64,000 nt of DNA from the NCBI GenBank assembly GCA_034401135.1, contig JAWZSP010000005.1, forward strand, positions 2,790,001-2,854,000, given 5' to 3'. Made by a program: the position numbers and the translations under genes. Below the pieces are notes generated by a model. That model ran no database searches. It saw only the letters and a program-made list of their open reading frames with translations, and had not been told where the DNA came from. Source of the DNA: Volutella citrinella. Taxonomy: Eukaryota; Ascomycota; Sordariomycetes; Hypocreales; Nectriaceae. Shown in pieces: positions 42,306 to 54,639 of this stretch (the first letter of the stretch is position 1; every line of letters starts with the position of its first letter).

Positions 42306-45242
42306 ATGGCTCCAAACTTGGGCCCAGCTAAGGCCATGGCTGAAGCCGAGGACCAGGCGGACCTCTTCGCCATTCCTGAGTTTTGGCAGACATCAAAACT
42401 CCTCGGATCAGGACCACTCCATCATGACAACGGCCCTACCTTCTTCTCTCCCAACCTAAACTGTAGGCAAACCGACCCAGGTTCCAGTCAATCATACTGA
42501 TGCATGACACCAGGCACTTCGGCTGGCTCGATTTTCTCTCATTCCGTTTCCATCGACAACGATGGCTTCTTCAAGCTTCCCCCGCTCCAAAATGCCGAAA
42601 GCCAGCACACGGAGGTCTCAGTCGACGACCCGTCAATAGCCACGAATATCGAAATCGAGGAAGAACCAGAAGATATTTGGATGCTCGCGGACAAGGTTCA
42701 AGAGAAGGGCCCGGTATACAAGACCTGGGACGCCTTTCTCACTAGAGCTCCCGCGACAAGCGAGCCAAGACTCGTCACCGAAGCTGGCCCAGCTGTATAT
42801 GACGCTTTGCTAAACTGGACGATTGATCCTCTCGAGCTCAATAACGCCGGTGTTCCTGTAGTGGAGGCCAAGCCTTACTTTTCATCGTTGCTCTCATTAG
42901 CAGTTGGCCAGGAGTCGGTCTTTTTCCGCCGGCGGGATGGCGATCAGTCATTCTATCCTGTGATGCCGAAATTGAGGATATCGGGCTATTCAAGAGATGT
43001 TCTTCAAGGACTGGAGAAGCAGAGCATGTCGTGCGGGGCTTTGTTTATGGACTTGCGGGCATTTGCTGAGAGGACATACGCCGAGAGGTCCTCAAAACCT
43101 GGTATCGCTCTTGCTAGCGCCCTTGACCAGATTCTGAAGGACAGCCAGCGGCATGTGGCCTTCAGCGGCTACAATCCACGGTCTCTCCTGGCGCTGCAGT
43201 CTACGGTCAAAGGCCTTCTTGAAATCCTGAAGCCATTCCGCAGGCTAGTCGCCAGGCTCAAAAAGGGGTGTTCTGACGAAGACTTGCTATCAATTGTGTT
43301 CTCTGAAGCGTATGCTGTCGACTATGGCGAGGAGCAGTTACGTGAGATTATGAGACAAGTCCTCCAGCGAGTGTCGCGACCATGGCTGGAGTTTGTTGAG
43401 GAATGGATCGGTACTCGAAGAGAGCAAGGTATCCCACTAACCAAGGGCAGTGTCGGCGAGAGCAAGGGGTTTGTCAAGGTTGAAAAAGAGAAGTACATTG
43501 ATGATTTTGGACAGGAGGTCGAAGACGTTGACTTTCGGCTGGACGAGAGCAAGATGCCCCAATTCATGCCCCATGACATCGCGAGGTCCATCTTCGAGAC
43601 TGGCAAGAACTTGCGCTTCATTCGGAGCAGTCACCCTAACCATGCTCTGTCCAAGTCGGACATTCTCGCCACAAACCAGCCTCCAAAAGCAGAATGGCTC
43701 TATGACTGGGATGCAATCCACAAACTCGAGACAAAGGTTTCCGAGTATCGACGGAAACTGCTGCAGGCTCTTCAGGCCAGTCAGGGCAACATGAGAGATG
43801 CTCCACGGGCTGCGGATTCTGCAACCGACTTGCCTTCGGATACCAAATTGCAATTCTTTGGAGTCGATCAGAGCCAACTTGAAAAGCGGCTACTAGCATC
43901 CATCGACTTGCTCGACCAGCCAATGTCGAGCGAGGGCGACGAGGATCCTCTCACTCGAGTCGTCCGCCAACGACTCTCCAAGTCTTACCAGTCCTCGGCC
44001 ACCAGTTATGAATTCGCTCCCCATTGGTCTTTACTACCTGTTCTATCATTTGGCGGCATCGCTGCGGCCCAATCTCGGGTCATTAATCAGGAAAGCCTTC
44101 GGCTGCTGTTTAGCGAACACGGCTTGCGCAACCATCTCGCCGTCCACCGGCAATTCCATCTGTTTGGGAACGGCATGCTCTCCAGCCGTCTGTCCCACGC
44201 CCTGTTCGATCCAGACTTGGAAACGGCAGAGCGGACTGCTGGAGTGGCACGAGAAGGGGGCGTCATGGGATTGCGGCTTGGCGGGCGGGATACATGGCCG
44301 CCCGCAAGCTCCGAGCTGCGTCTAGCCCTTATGGGAGTGCTTGCTGAATGCTTCGCGGCTGATGACAGCCTCTCCAAAGATGAGATGCGAAACATGGCGC
44401 CGGATTCGCCTGAACTACCTGGAGACCTGAGCTTCGCCGTACGAGACTTGACACAGGAAGAGGCAGATAAATGCATGAACCCTGACTCCTTGGAGGCTCT
44501 AGACTTCCTACGCCTGTCCTACAAAACCCCTGTTGCGTTGTCGTCCATTATAACTCCGGTAATCCTGACGCAGTATGATCGGATTTTCAAGCTGCTCCTC
44601 AGGATCTTGCGCATGGCATATGTTACGAACCAGCTATTCAAGGACGTCAATGCGAGAACCACTCAGTGGGATGACCCCGACGAAGTTTCCTTTCGATTTA
44701 CAAGAGAAGCACACCATTTTGTGGCTGGTGTAAGTTCATACATTATGGACTCTGGCGTTGCGGTCCCTTGGCAAGCGTTTGAAGCCAGGCTCGACAAGAT
44801 CCAGTCCGATCTCGAGGATCCTGGTCTGGAAAGTAGTGCTAGGGCGGTAGAAAGCCCGACACGGCTCCAGGAGTTCCATTCCCGGGTCATCGAGCGCATC
44901 ATGTTTGCGCTCTTCCTTCGAAAGCGTCAAGCGCCTGTTCTGAAGCTACTGGAGGACATCTTCAACGACATCCTTAATTACGCAAAGTTCTCACGATTTC
45001 AGGCTCTGGGGAAAACCAGCGGCGCTGAGAGTTTCAAACACCCCGCAGAGCTGTACAAAAACTTCAAAAGAAAAGTCCAAGTCTTCATTACTGTCTGTCG
45101 AGGATTGACCGAAAAGAGTCGGTCAGGACACAACAAGACATTGGACGAATTTGGATTCAAGGGAGACGGCATTGGCGAAGACCATATGATCGCGCAGCTG
45201 CTGATGAAGTTAGACATGAATGACTACTATACCAAGCATTAG
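42306..45242 (+). CDS. Gamma-tubulin complex component (Spc97/Spc98 family, GCP5/GCP6 type)
   Basis: Exons 42306-42462 and 42514-45242; 961 aa. Spc97/98-family proteins form the gamma-tubulin ring complex that nucleates microtubules at spindle pole bodies and septa. GRIP1-type N-terminal half: the region around KPYFSSLLSLAVGQESVFF, then YNPRSLLALQSTVKGLLEILKPFRRLV. GRIP2-type C-terminal half: LLFSEHGLRNHLAVHRQFHLFGNGMLSSRL, YDRIFKLLLRILRMAYVTNQLF, REAHHFVAGVSSYIMDSGVAVPWQAFE, and the final LMKLDMNDYYTKH. Length and the spacer between the halves fit the fungal GCP5/6 subunits better than GCP2 or GCP3; I lean to GCP6 (S. pombe Alp16) but cannot separate the two. An ATG at 42336 is a possible alternative start. 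Confidence 0.87.
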
Positions 45243-45508
45243 AGGAAATAAATATGTAGATGAGCTTCGACATTACTCAATTGAAATTCCTGTGGTGTTC
45301 GTTCGTGGCTGCAATGACACCGAGTGAGACAACCTGCCCCGCTACCACATGTCAGTCAGTCAGTGTAGTGGGGGGAGGTGGCTTGGGTGGTACAGCTCTA
45401 TCCAGTCCCTACCCCTCGTCGCGTCTCCACGCGTCTCCCGCCTAAAGGCTATTCCACCACCACCAAATCCAAGGCTCATTACGAAGGGCAACGCCAACCA
45501 CACTCACC

Positions 45509-46911
45509 ATGTCACGACCAAGTTCCACTGCTCGCAACTTGACTCTCACGGAAGAGCTAGAGAGGCTTGAGCAGTCTATCACGCTCACCCTTCAAGGTGG
45601 CTCATCTCGTTGGCACTTGAAGCGTCCATCGCTAATAAACATCCAGAAATCGACCACAACTTCAGCAAATCGCATCGCATTGTCACGACTAGCATCCTTC
45701 CGCTTGTAGAACAATATGGAGAGCACTCCCGCGCTGTTTGGGATGCGTCCAAGGTATCAGAGGCCCTGGGCCGGCGAAGACGCGCAGAGCTAACGACACC
45801 AGTTCTGGAAACAATTTTTTGAAGCCTCGGCCAACGTGTCGCTATCCGGATACGAAGAGCTCGCCAACGATGAGGAGACAACGGTCATGGAAGAGAGTAC
45901 CGCAATGAGGGACGATACGACCGCGGATTATACCCCCCGGCATGAGGGTGACGGCGACACGGCGATGACGGGAGCCGAACAGTCAACGTTCCAAGTCGAT
46001 GAGTCTCTCCTCGACGACGCGGAGCTTACCGGCAGCACTCCCCGACCGCCCGCAACCAAGACCATGAAGACGCGCTTCTCAAACATTGAGTCGCCCTACG
46101 AGGCTATGAAGAGAGAAATGCAAGGGGAGGAGAACAACACGACCGTGCTATCGGACGGCGAGGATTCGACCGTGCTATTCGCGCAGCACACCGCCAGATT
46201 GCCCGACATGACAATGTCTCCGCGAAACCACCCGGAAGAGGACCTTACCAGTGATTTGTCGGCAATGCCTCACAAGGACCCGCTCCTGCACCGCGTCCTG
46301 GACAAAAACTACCGCATCCAGGCGACGCCTCACAAACCAGCCTATCGCATTTCCCCCTTGAAGAATAAAGAGTCAGCCAAGCGAACGCCAACATGGAAGG
46401 ACTCCCCCATGTCTTCGCCGGAGATGGCAGTCCCCACTCTCCGCAGCGAAGTGTTCATGTCGCCGTACAAGAGCAAGGCGAGAGAACGGCTGGCAGCGGC
46501 AACCCAAGGGCCGAGAACCCCTGGCGTCAGTGTGCAGACACCTGCAACGGCGAAGAGGAGCCGCGACGTCTTTGATGCGGACAACAGCGCCCTAGACGCC
46601 GAAAAGAAATACGAGATCAATTGGGAGAGTGACGACGAGGATCTTGACGTCTACGCTGGAATGAGCCCGCCGAAGACGATCAATTTCGCCCTACCGCCGT
46701 CGAAGCTCTTGCAGACACCAGGTAAGCCTCGCAAAAAATACAGCAAATGATTATTCTACGGTACCGTACGACTAACATGGCTTTAGCACGGGAGGCTAGT
46801 CAGCGGATTGTTGGCGATATTCTCATTGATGCCGGTGCGGATCCCAACTCATCCGAGTATAGCCCGACCATGGTCAAGATGAACGAGGACATTCTCAATG
46901 ACAGCTTCTAA
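45509..46911 (+). CDS. ASK1: DASH/Dam1 complex subunit ASK1
   Basis: Four exons: 45509-45596, 45647-45753, 45803-46721, 46787-46911; 412 aa. The N-terminal signature of Ask1 is exact in layout once spliced: LTEELERLEQSITLTLQEIDHNFSKSHRIVTTSILPLVEQY, then FWKQFFEASANVSLSGYEE. The ring-forming DASH complex couples kinetochores to microtubule ends. After residue about 80 the chain is disordered with many SP/TP sites (TPRPPATK, DMTMSPRN, TPHKP, SPLKNKE, DSPMSSPEM), fitting the known Cdk1 control of Ask1. The last exon, REASQRIVGDILIDAGADPNSSEYSPTMVK, is a conserved C-terminal motif. It lies 266 bp after the GCP gene on the same strand; both work in the spindle, though this adjacency may be chance. 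Confidence 0.93.
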
Positions 46912-47207
46912 TGACAATATGTTGTATTTCTAACATAACTGGCGTCTTCTTTTTATGAAGCCAGACTGGTCTTCTGGCTTGGAATTGTCGCAAAGACGCG
47001 CTGCAAGATACCCCAAGACACATTCGCTGTCCTCAAAGTCGTCGTCCCCTTTATCCCCCGCCCACCTATCGACCAGGGACAAAGCGCCCGCAGGCGGGCC
47101 CTGGCCGTGTCACTATCATGCCATCGTTACTGTATTTGTTGGTTCAGAGGGCTCGTTAAAGTCCTCTGTAGTTTTACATGCTTGGCCTTAGGTCTGGCTT
47201 AGAGGCT

Positions 47208-47473
47208 TTAGAGGGACCACTGGATCTGTGACTTCAGAGCCTGCTTCATGAGCTTCTTTTCCAATTCTTTGGAATCACTCTTGCTGTCGTTCTTAAGCAG
47301 AGCCGAAGTCGAAGCATAAGAGACCACGGAGGCGGTGTCAGAGTTGGCGCCGGCCTGTTTCTCTAGAAAAGGGGCATCAGTGCATGCTCCACGCTGGCAA
47401 TGCATTGGAGGTAGTTGGGTTATAGCTTACTGTCGGCGCCGGAGTTGCTGGGGTAGCTCGTGGAGTTGGGCAT
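47208..47473 (-). CDS. Small 65-aa two-exon protein, unknown
   Basis: Exons 47473-47431 and 47362-47208, separated by a 68-nt intron with GTAAGC donor and a CTAG acceptor. The product starts MPNSTSYPSNSGADKKQ and ends ALKSQIQWSL. The first 40 residues are Ser/Asn/Ala-rich; residues about 45-62 (KELEKKLMKQALKSQI) form an amphipathic helix. No family recognised. Support comes from clean frame closure across a standard intron, Ser-biased codon use with C/G third bases, and an AT-poor coding bias against AT-rich flanks. It may be a small stress-type or regulatory protein, but nothing in the sequence shows the role. Confidence 0.6.
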
Positions 47474-49097
47474 GGTGGAAGATTTTGCAGCAGCGATATT
47501 ATAGTCTCGAGAGATTGGTGAAGATACTGGGTGGATAGGGAAACTGGCGGTATTGAAGTGGATGTTGACTGAGCTCTTGATGAGAGGATGTGAGTGAGTT
47601 GTAGCCTGGATCCAAGCTCAAGAGGCGTCCCAAGGCAGCCACTTTATAGTTGATGCCTTGGATCAACTTCCCTCGGCTTCGTTCGAAGCCAGCATTTAGC
47701 CATGATCCGAATTGGGTAACCATTGCACCCCCTCAGACAATATCAAGAGCTGAGCCGCGTAAATTGATTACTCGCAGTCTTCACCGTCAGGTCTACGTGA
47801 CTCATGACGCAAACGCCTCGACGCCTACAAGCGTGAACACAAGCGAGAACCAGCCTGCTGGTTTCCCCTTGTAGAATAGTCGGAATTGCTACCGAGGAGG
47901 ATGGCTCACACCACAGTAAGTCGCTGGGCAGGGGTTAGGTGCATGTCGGGTGGGACTCGTCTCCAGAACACGTACACCCGGTAGGCACTGTACAGAGTAG
48001 GGCTGCAAGGCTGGTGCAGATCTGCAGCAACTTGCTAGCGCGGTAAGAACGGACAAATGTTGGCTTCAGGTGGAGAGTGCCTTGCACCAGGTGGCGGACC
48101 ATGTGAATCAATCGGGAGGCGTGCAAATTCGCTACTACTAGGAGTGTGAAGATTTCACTGGGTGCCCTGATGGCATCCTGTGGACTGCGCCTCCAAATCA
48201 TACCCTACCCTTCGCGATGTCCGAAGACCTGGGAATTGAGGAGTTTCGAGCTGGTAGAAACAAGCATCGACACATTCAATCTGACTCATTGCGAAAAATC
48301 TGCGGCTCAAGACTCATCTTCGGCGAGCCCAGACAGGGTAAGAGGAGAGAGGTCACCGGCGCAGGGTTTGTTTGAGTCCCGCTGCAACCTCAGACAAGGA
48401 TGATGAGGATCCATCGCATCGGAGACTAGACACGCGAATTGGAGGTCGACGTCTCACGCAAGCAAGTACGTATCCAACCCCAAGATTGGTCCAGTGGTAA
48501 CGCGGCCACTGCGTACCGTACGTGTATTATTAATTGCGCAAGTCGAGCGAATATGCAGTGCAGCCCAGCTAACGCTAATTCAAACCAGCACCGCGTAATG
48601 GCAATGTTATAGCATGACGTGTTGAATGAGTAGAGAAATTCTGTCGCAGCATCAAACCGGAAGCAGAGCACCTCCAATGTCGGAGATCGGTTGAGATTTA
48701 CGACAACCAACCCGTCACTCGAGTTTGACAGAACCTTAAGAGTTCACCGCGCGAGAGTTTGCCATTCGGGGGATGGCATTCTCTCGATTGAGCGGAATAA
48801 TAGGCTGAGGCATGCGTCATGTTCTTCGCTCAAACAGGCAGCTGATAACTGGGTTGACATCTGTGGCTGATGCGGGGCCGAGGAGGAACTGCTGGTGGCT
48901 GAGGCGAAGTGCACGGATAGTGGGGTGTCTCTTTCCCACTTATCTTGCCAAGCTTGCCTATCTTAGCGTCAGTCAGTTTTATCGATAGCTTATCGCCTTA
49001 TCGGACAAATTTTCCCACCTGGTGCAGTAATTTTTCTGGTTCAAGGCAAGATAGCAGTTGGTGATGCTTCTGCACTTGCCGGCGACTTCGCGCAACC
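47474..49097. other. Spacer upstream of the small gene and BMS1
   Basis: 1.6 kb between two divergent starts, with no supported gene. A tRNA-like A-box near 48485 and a B-box-like stretch near 48365 are not part of one foldable tRNA. Promoter elements of BMS1 lie at the right end. Confidence 0.5.
48979..49013. promoter_or_regulatory. Triple TTATCG plus RRPE-like AAATTTT upstream of BMS1
   Basis: TTATCG occurs three times within 25 bp (starts 48979, 48990, 48998), followed by AAATTTT at 49007-49013, about 85 bp before the BMS1 ATG. AAATTTT is the core of the ribosomal RNA processing element common upstream of ribosome-biogenesis genes in yeasts. The TTATCG cluster could be GATA-like (CGATAA) sites. 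Function inferred. Confidence 0.4.
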
Positions 49098-52000
49098 ATG
49101 GAGGACCAAGTCCACAAGCCGCATCGCAAGTCCAAGGACAAGGGGAAAAAGAAGGAGCATACTGGAGGTACGTTTCTTTAAAACCTACTCTTTTATTTTC
49201 TTCGATGTATGCTAATTCGAACCAGAGCGCAATCCGAAAGCCTTCGCCTTTGCCAGACCTGGCAAGCTTCAGAAACAGGCAGCGAGATCCCAAGACGTAG
49301 GCCTCCACAGGCGCGGCGGCCCATCTTTGTTCGCTGACATTTTCAATTAGATCCGAGAAAAGCGCCTCCATGTACCGCTCGTCGATCGCCTACCAGATGA
49401 GGCGCCGCCGCGCCTCGTCGCTATTGTCGGCCCCCCCGGCGTGGGCAAGACGACGTTGCTGAAATCAATGGTTCGACGATATGCCAAAGAGACTATAACC
49501 GATCCTCAGGGCCCCATTACGGTCGTCACTTCCAAGAAGCAGCGACTGACGTTCATTGAGTGCCCAAACGAGATGGAGGCCATGGTCGACATCGCCAAAG
49601 TGGCAGACATTGTTCTCCTCATGATTGACGGAAACTATGGATTCGAAATGGAGACTATGGAGTTCCTCAACGTTCTATCTGCCACCGGTATGCCTGGAAA
49701 TGTGTTTGGTATCCTCACCCACCTCGACCTGTTCCGAAAGCCCCAGGCGCTCAAGGACGCCAAGAAGCAGCTGAAGCGACGGCTTTGGACAGAACTGTAC
49801 CAGGGCGCACATCTGTTCTACCTCTCTGGTGTTATGAACGGCCGATATCCCGATCGCGAGATTCACAACCTCTCCCGCTTCCTCTCCGTCATGAAGAACC
49901 CACGACCGCTCATCTGGCGCAACTCGCACCCTTACTCCATCATCGACAGTTTCCGAGACATTACCCACCCTACCAAGATCGAGGAGGATCCAATGTGCGA
50001 TCGATCAATCGTCCTATCAGGATATTTGCGAGGTACCAACTTTGCCTCACAAAACCAGCGGGTCCATGTGCCAGGTCTAGGCGATTTCACTGTATCCAGC
50101 ATGGAGGTATTGCCAGATCCGTGCCCAACGCCGTCTATGGAACAAGCTCTAGCCAAGATCTCGGGCAAAACCGGACGTCGAAGGCTTGACGAAAAGGAGA
50201 AGAAGCTGCATGCCCCTATGTCAGATCGCAGTGGTCTCAAGATTGAAGGAGATGCTATTTGGATTACTCGAGAGAAGGGCTTCAACTTCGACAAGGATGA
50301 CGAGGATGCCGAGCGCGGTGAAGGCGAAGAGATGATCGTTGGTCTTCAGGCAGAGCGGAAGCTCCTCGGTCAGACTGAAGATGGCGTGCAGCTATTCAAG
50401 GGTGGTGAGAAGGTCAAAACGCTCGCCGAGGAAGAAGACACTGGCAGAAAGACCCCCCGAAAGGCTCGATTTGCTGAGGGCGAAGACCGAAACGACGACG
50501 ATGTGGGTGGAGAAGATGAAGAGGACGACGAAGAGTTCATCAGCGGCAGTGACGACGATGTCTCCGACGCTGGAGAGGAGTTCAATGAAGCCAAACTTGG
50601 CAAGATGTTCCAAAAGGAAACCGACAAGGACGCTGGCGACGAAGATGTTGCCTTTGCCGACAGCGACTCCGATCTAGGATCAATGTCTGAGGCAGACGAG
50701 GTCGAAGACGATGAGGAGTATGACTCTGATGAAGAAGCGGCGGCCTTGAGGTGGAAGGATAATCTTTCTGGTACTGCCATGAAGCTCCATGGCAAGAGGC
50801 GCACCTATCACGTTGGTGACCTGGCCAGGCTCATGTACGACGAATCGATGTCTCCTGGAGACGCGCTGAGGAGATGGAAGGGCCAAGACGATTCGGCTGA
50901 GGAAAACATCGAAGATGACTCTGACGATGAGGAGTTTTTCAAGAAGTCAAAGCAGGAGAAGGAGGATAATGTAGAAGATCGGTCCATCCCCGACTACGAC
51001 TATGAAGACCTGGCAGCGAAGTGGGCGGACCAAGCCAATGTCGAGGCGTTGCGACGGCGGTTCGCGTCTTCGGCGTACGCCCAGGGGGACGAGGGCGATG
51101 GCGATGACGATGACTTTGACGGGTTTGGAGATGAAGATTCCGAGGGTGACGGCGAGTTCGAGGATCTAGAGGCGGAAGGAGGCGAGGGTGCTGCAAAGGA
51201 GACGCCCGAGCAAGAGACGGGTGAGGATATTGTGGCCGAGCGAGAAAAGAACGCCAAGCGAAAGGAAGAGCTCAAGCAACGGTTCGAGGAGGAGGACCGA
51301 GATGGTTTCCTCAACGACAAGGCCAACGCCCGACGCGATGGCGGCGACGTCCAGGAATTTGGCGAGGACGACTGGTACGAGGCTCAGAAGGCCATGATCC
51401 AGAAGCAGCTGGACATCAACAAGGAGGAGTTTGAGAACCTCGATGAGCGGCAGCGATCCGCCGTCGAGGGCTTTCGCGCTGGCAAGTATGCCAAGCTGGT
51501 GCTTGAAAACGTGCCGGCCGAGTTCGTCAACAAATTCAACGCTCGCATGCCCATCGTCGTGGGCGGCCTGTCGGCGACTGAGGACCGTTTCGGGTTCCTC
51601 CAGATCCGCATCAAGCGACACCGCTGGCACAAGCGCATCCTCAAGACCAACAACCCCCTCATTTTCTCGCTTGGCTGGCGACGCTTCCAGACGATGCCCA
51701 TCTACAGCACCACCGACTCCCGCACGCGTAACCGCATGCTCAAGTACACGCCTGAGCACATGCACTGCTTCGGCACCATCTACGGACCGCTCATCGCCCC
51801 CAACACGGGTTTCGTGTGCTTCAACTCCTTCTCCAACGCCAATCCAGGCTTCCGCATCGCCGCCTCCGGGACCATTCTCAGCGTCGACGAGTCGACCGAG
51901 ATCGTCAAGAAGCTCAAGCTCACGGGTACGCCGGCCAAGATCTACAAGAACACAGCCTTCATCAAGGACATGTTCAACTCGTCTCTCGAGATTGCCAAGT

Positions 52001-52668
52001 TTGAGGGCGCCGCCATCAAGACCGTCTCGGGAATTCGCGGTCAGATCAAGCGCGCCCTCTCCAAACCCGACGGCCACTTCCGTGCCACGTTCGAGGACAA
52101 GATCCTGCTCAGCGACATTGTCTTCCTTCGCGCCTGGTACCCCATCAAGCCTCACCGCTTCTACAACCCCGTCACCAATCTGCTCGGCTGGCAAGCCATG
52201 CGACTCACCGGCGAGGTCCGCCGCGATCAGAACATTGACACGCCCCAGCCCAAGAACAGTCAATACCGCAAGATTGAGCGGGAGACGCGCCACTTCAACC
52301 CGCTGCGCGTGCCCCGTGCGCTCGCCGCAGACCTGCCCTTCCGCTCCCAGATCATCCAGACAAAGAAGCAGAAGAAGCAGACGTACATGCAGAAGCGCGC
52401 CGTCGTCCTGGCCCCCGGGTCCGAGGAGAAGAAGGCGCGCGCCCTCATGCAGCAGCTGCTCACGATCCGCAACGACGCCGCCGCCAAGCGCCGGGCCAAG
52501 AAGGACGAGAACCGCGCCGCCTTCCGCAAGAAGCTGGCGGACAACCAGGAGAAGAAGGAGGCCCGCGAGAAGCGCGAGAGCAAGGAGTTCTGGCGCAAGA
52601 ACGGCCGCAAGCGGGGTGCTGGCGACGAGGGAGGAGGCAGTGGGGGCGGCGGCAAGAGGAGAAAGTAG
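49098..52668 (+). CDS. BMS1: Ribosome biogenesis GTPase BMS1
   Basis: Exons 49098-49167, 49226-49296 and 49351-52668; 1152 aa, close to yeast Bms1 (1183). The spliced N-terminus reads KPHRKSKDKGKKKEHTG, then NPKAFAFARPGKLQKQAARSQD, as in the family. P-loop GPPGVGKTT at residues 74-82. TLTHLDLF-like ILTHLDLFRK is the G4 region of this unusual GTPase, and no classic NKxD is present, as in other Bms1 proteins. A long acidic middle (about 400-660) is followed by the conserved C-terminal AARP2CN/DUF663 part: VGGLSATEDRFGFLQIRIKRHRWHKRILKT, TPEHMHCFGTIYGP and GIRGQIKRALSKPDGHFRATFEDKIL. A lysine-rich tail ends it. Bms1 works with Rcl1 in the nucleolar SSU processome for 18S rRNA maturation. Confidence 0.96.
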
Positions 52669-53482
52669 ACGGAGATGTGGTGGTCATGGCGATGAGGAAG
52701 GGGAACAACTCTCATGGTTTGCACATGGTACTAGTAAAGTGTATCGCCAGGATGTAGGTTCCAAAATAGAAGATGGGAGGAAGAAGGTGCATGTATACCT
52801 CAACGGTTCTGGCGTTAATCAAAAGGGAGAATCAAAAATACATCATATCTTTATCTTTGTTACATCGGCTTTGCCATACACATATATGGACCCCCGTTTA
52901 ATGGGCAAGGGGATAGGAGTCTCAATCACGTCACAAAACCAAGAGTCGACAGCATCATAATCCACGCGAAAAGAATACAAGGTATGTAATTGTGCAGTCT
53001 CAACTAAAGGGCAGCAGAAGAAACCCGTAACCCCCAGCAAGATCACAAATCAGACCAGCCCGTCCAACACCCGGCCACGGGAAAACCGAAGCCCACAGGA
53101 AACGTGCAGTGAGTTCAAAACCGCGTCATGAAAACCTCTCTGCAGATAATTAAGTTAAGACACCCAAAGTCACGTTCTCGTCAGCCTCGTCGACATGTTC
53201 CATCCTAGCGCGGCCCTGTAAGTCCGCCCTCGATCGAACGTGTCGTATCTTCTGTCCACCGATTTTCACGCCATGGCTTCCAACTCAAGTCATTGTCGCA
53301 TTGCGCAGTAAAGAATGCTCCCAAAAACCAGTCCACGCCAAAGCCAAATCTCACAAGTTCATCAACCTCGGTTCAAGGAAAGACACACGCCCCGATATGC
53401 CGTCAGATATGTCATTGCCTAGGCCAGCTATGCCTCTTGTCAAGCTCGTGTACACGTTGGAATTTTGCGTCGTATCAGTCGT
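52669..53482. other. Convergent 3' flank, BMS1 and reticulon
   Basis: No gene supported; presumed 3' UTRs. Confidence 0.55.
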
Positions 53483-54639
53483 TTAGTTCACGGGCAGGGG
53501 CTCCTCCTTCTCCAGAACGGGGGCCGCAGGGATCGAGGCCCCGGCGGCGACGGGCTCCTCGGTAGGAACCTCGGGGTACTTGATCTCAGGCTCCTTGGCA
53601 GGAACGGGAGCCGGGGCAGGGGCGGCAGCGGCAGGCTGCACAGGCTTCTCGATGATCTGGCGCGAGGGGGTCTTGCCCTTGAGCAAGTCCTGGACCTTGC
53701 CGGTGTAGTCACCAGCATACTGCTTGCCCAGGGCTGAGACCTGGTCGAGCTGCTTGCCGGCAGCCTCGCGAACTTGGGCAGTCTGGGCGTTGATCAGCTC
53801 GGACGCCTGGTGGATCTGCTCGTCGATGAGCTCCTGGTTGGTGGCGTAGATGAGGGGCACCAGGAAAGTGATGGTGGTGGCGATGATGGAGAGAACCCAG
53901 AGAGGGACAAGCTTGACCAGGTAGTAGGAGATGAAGGCAGCAACAAGAGCCTGCAAAGGCGGGAAATTAGCTTCAACGCCGGCCAGAAGGAGCATGGAAA
54001 CTTACAGCAATGGATGCAGGAATGTTCTCGGCGAAGAGAATTCGCTGGCCCTCGATGACGAAGAAGTTGACAAGTTCGTGGAAATCACCGATGAGAGAGT
54101 CCAGGGTCTCGCGAGGAACAGTGTAGAATCGGCGAGGTCGGAGCTGGCTGGTCAGGCCGTTGTTGAGGACCAGCTTGCCCAGCACCTCGGCGCTAATAGT
54201 GACTCCCAGAGTCATCCAGGAGATCTTGAGGGCCCATCGGAGCACATCGAGGTACCTAGCCGCGAAAATGAATGCAACGATGGAAGCGTAGGCAATGCCG
54301 GAGGCGCCTGGCAGCGAAAGCGTCAGAGTTCCGGTGCTTGGTGGTAGAGGGCAGACGGCGGATAGACTTACGAGGATCTCTCCAAGACAGGAGCTCTCGG
54401 AAGAAGGAGTGGTAGTGGGTAAGGGGCTCTAGAAGAGAGGCATCATGTTAGCATCCCCGACGGAGTGGCGGCGCAGGCTCGCGCCATTGGCGGTGACGAA
54501 AGGAGTACTATGGGGCGGTATTAGCATGATGGAGGATAGACCCGAGATGTTTTACAGGAATGCATGAGGAAGAAGAGCGCACCTCACTGCTCTTGGGCTG
54601 CTGGAGGTGCGAGCCACCATTTGCGTCGACGGAAGCCAT
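53483..54639 (-). CDS. Reticulon-like ER membrane-shaping protein
   Basis: Proposed exons 54639-54588, 54428-54372, 54307-54006, 53950-53483; 292 aa. The reticulon homology domain starts at LTHYHSFFRELLSWRDPRASG and has two long hydrophobic hairpins: IAYASIVAFIFAARYLDVLRWALKISWM and LVKLVPLWVLSIIATTITFLVPLIYATNQ, with the conserved Q-ELID end. These bend the ER membrane into tubules, as yeast Rtn1/Rtn2 do. After it come a helix and an Ala/Pro/Glu-rich tail. Exons 2-4 are firm. The first junction is less sure: a GTGAGG donor at 54587 with a 159-nt intron is preferred. Using GTGCGC at 54582 with an extra small exon and acceptor at the internal CCCATAG also keeps frame. Confidence 0.88.

Noticed and set aside
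48360..48520. B-box-like GTTTGAGTCCCGC and A-box-like GGTCCAGTGGTAACGC
   Set aside because: They occur in the wrong order (B before A) and do not fold into one tRNA.
51166..52960. Long frames of 375 and 509 codons overlapping the BMS1 3' half
   Set aside because: Arg/Ser/Pro or Leu/Val/Glu-biased alternative readings of the BMS1 coding sequence.
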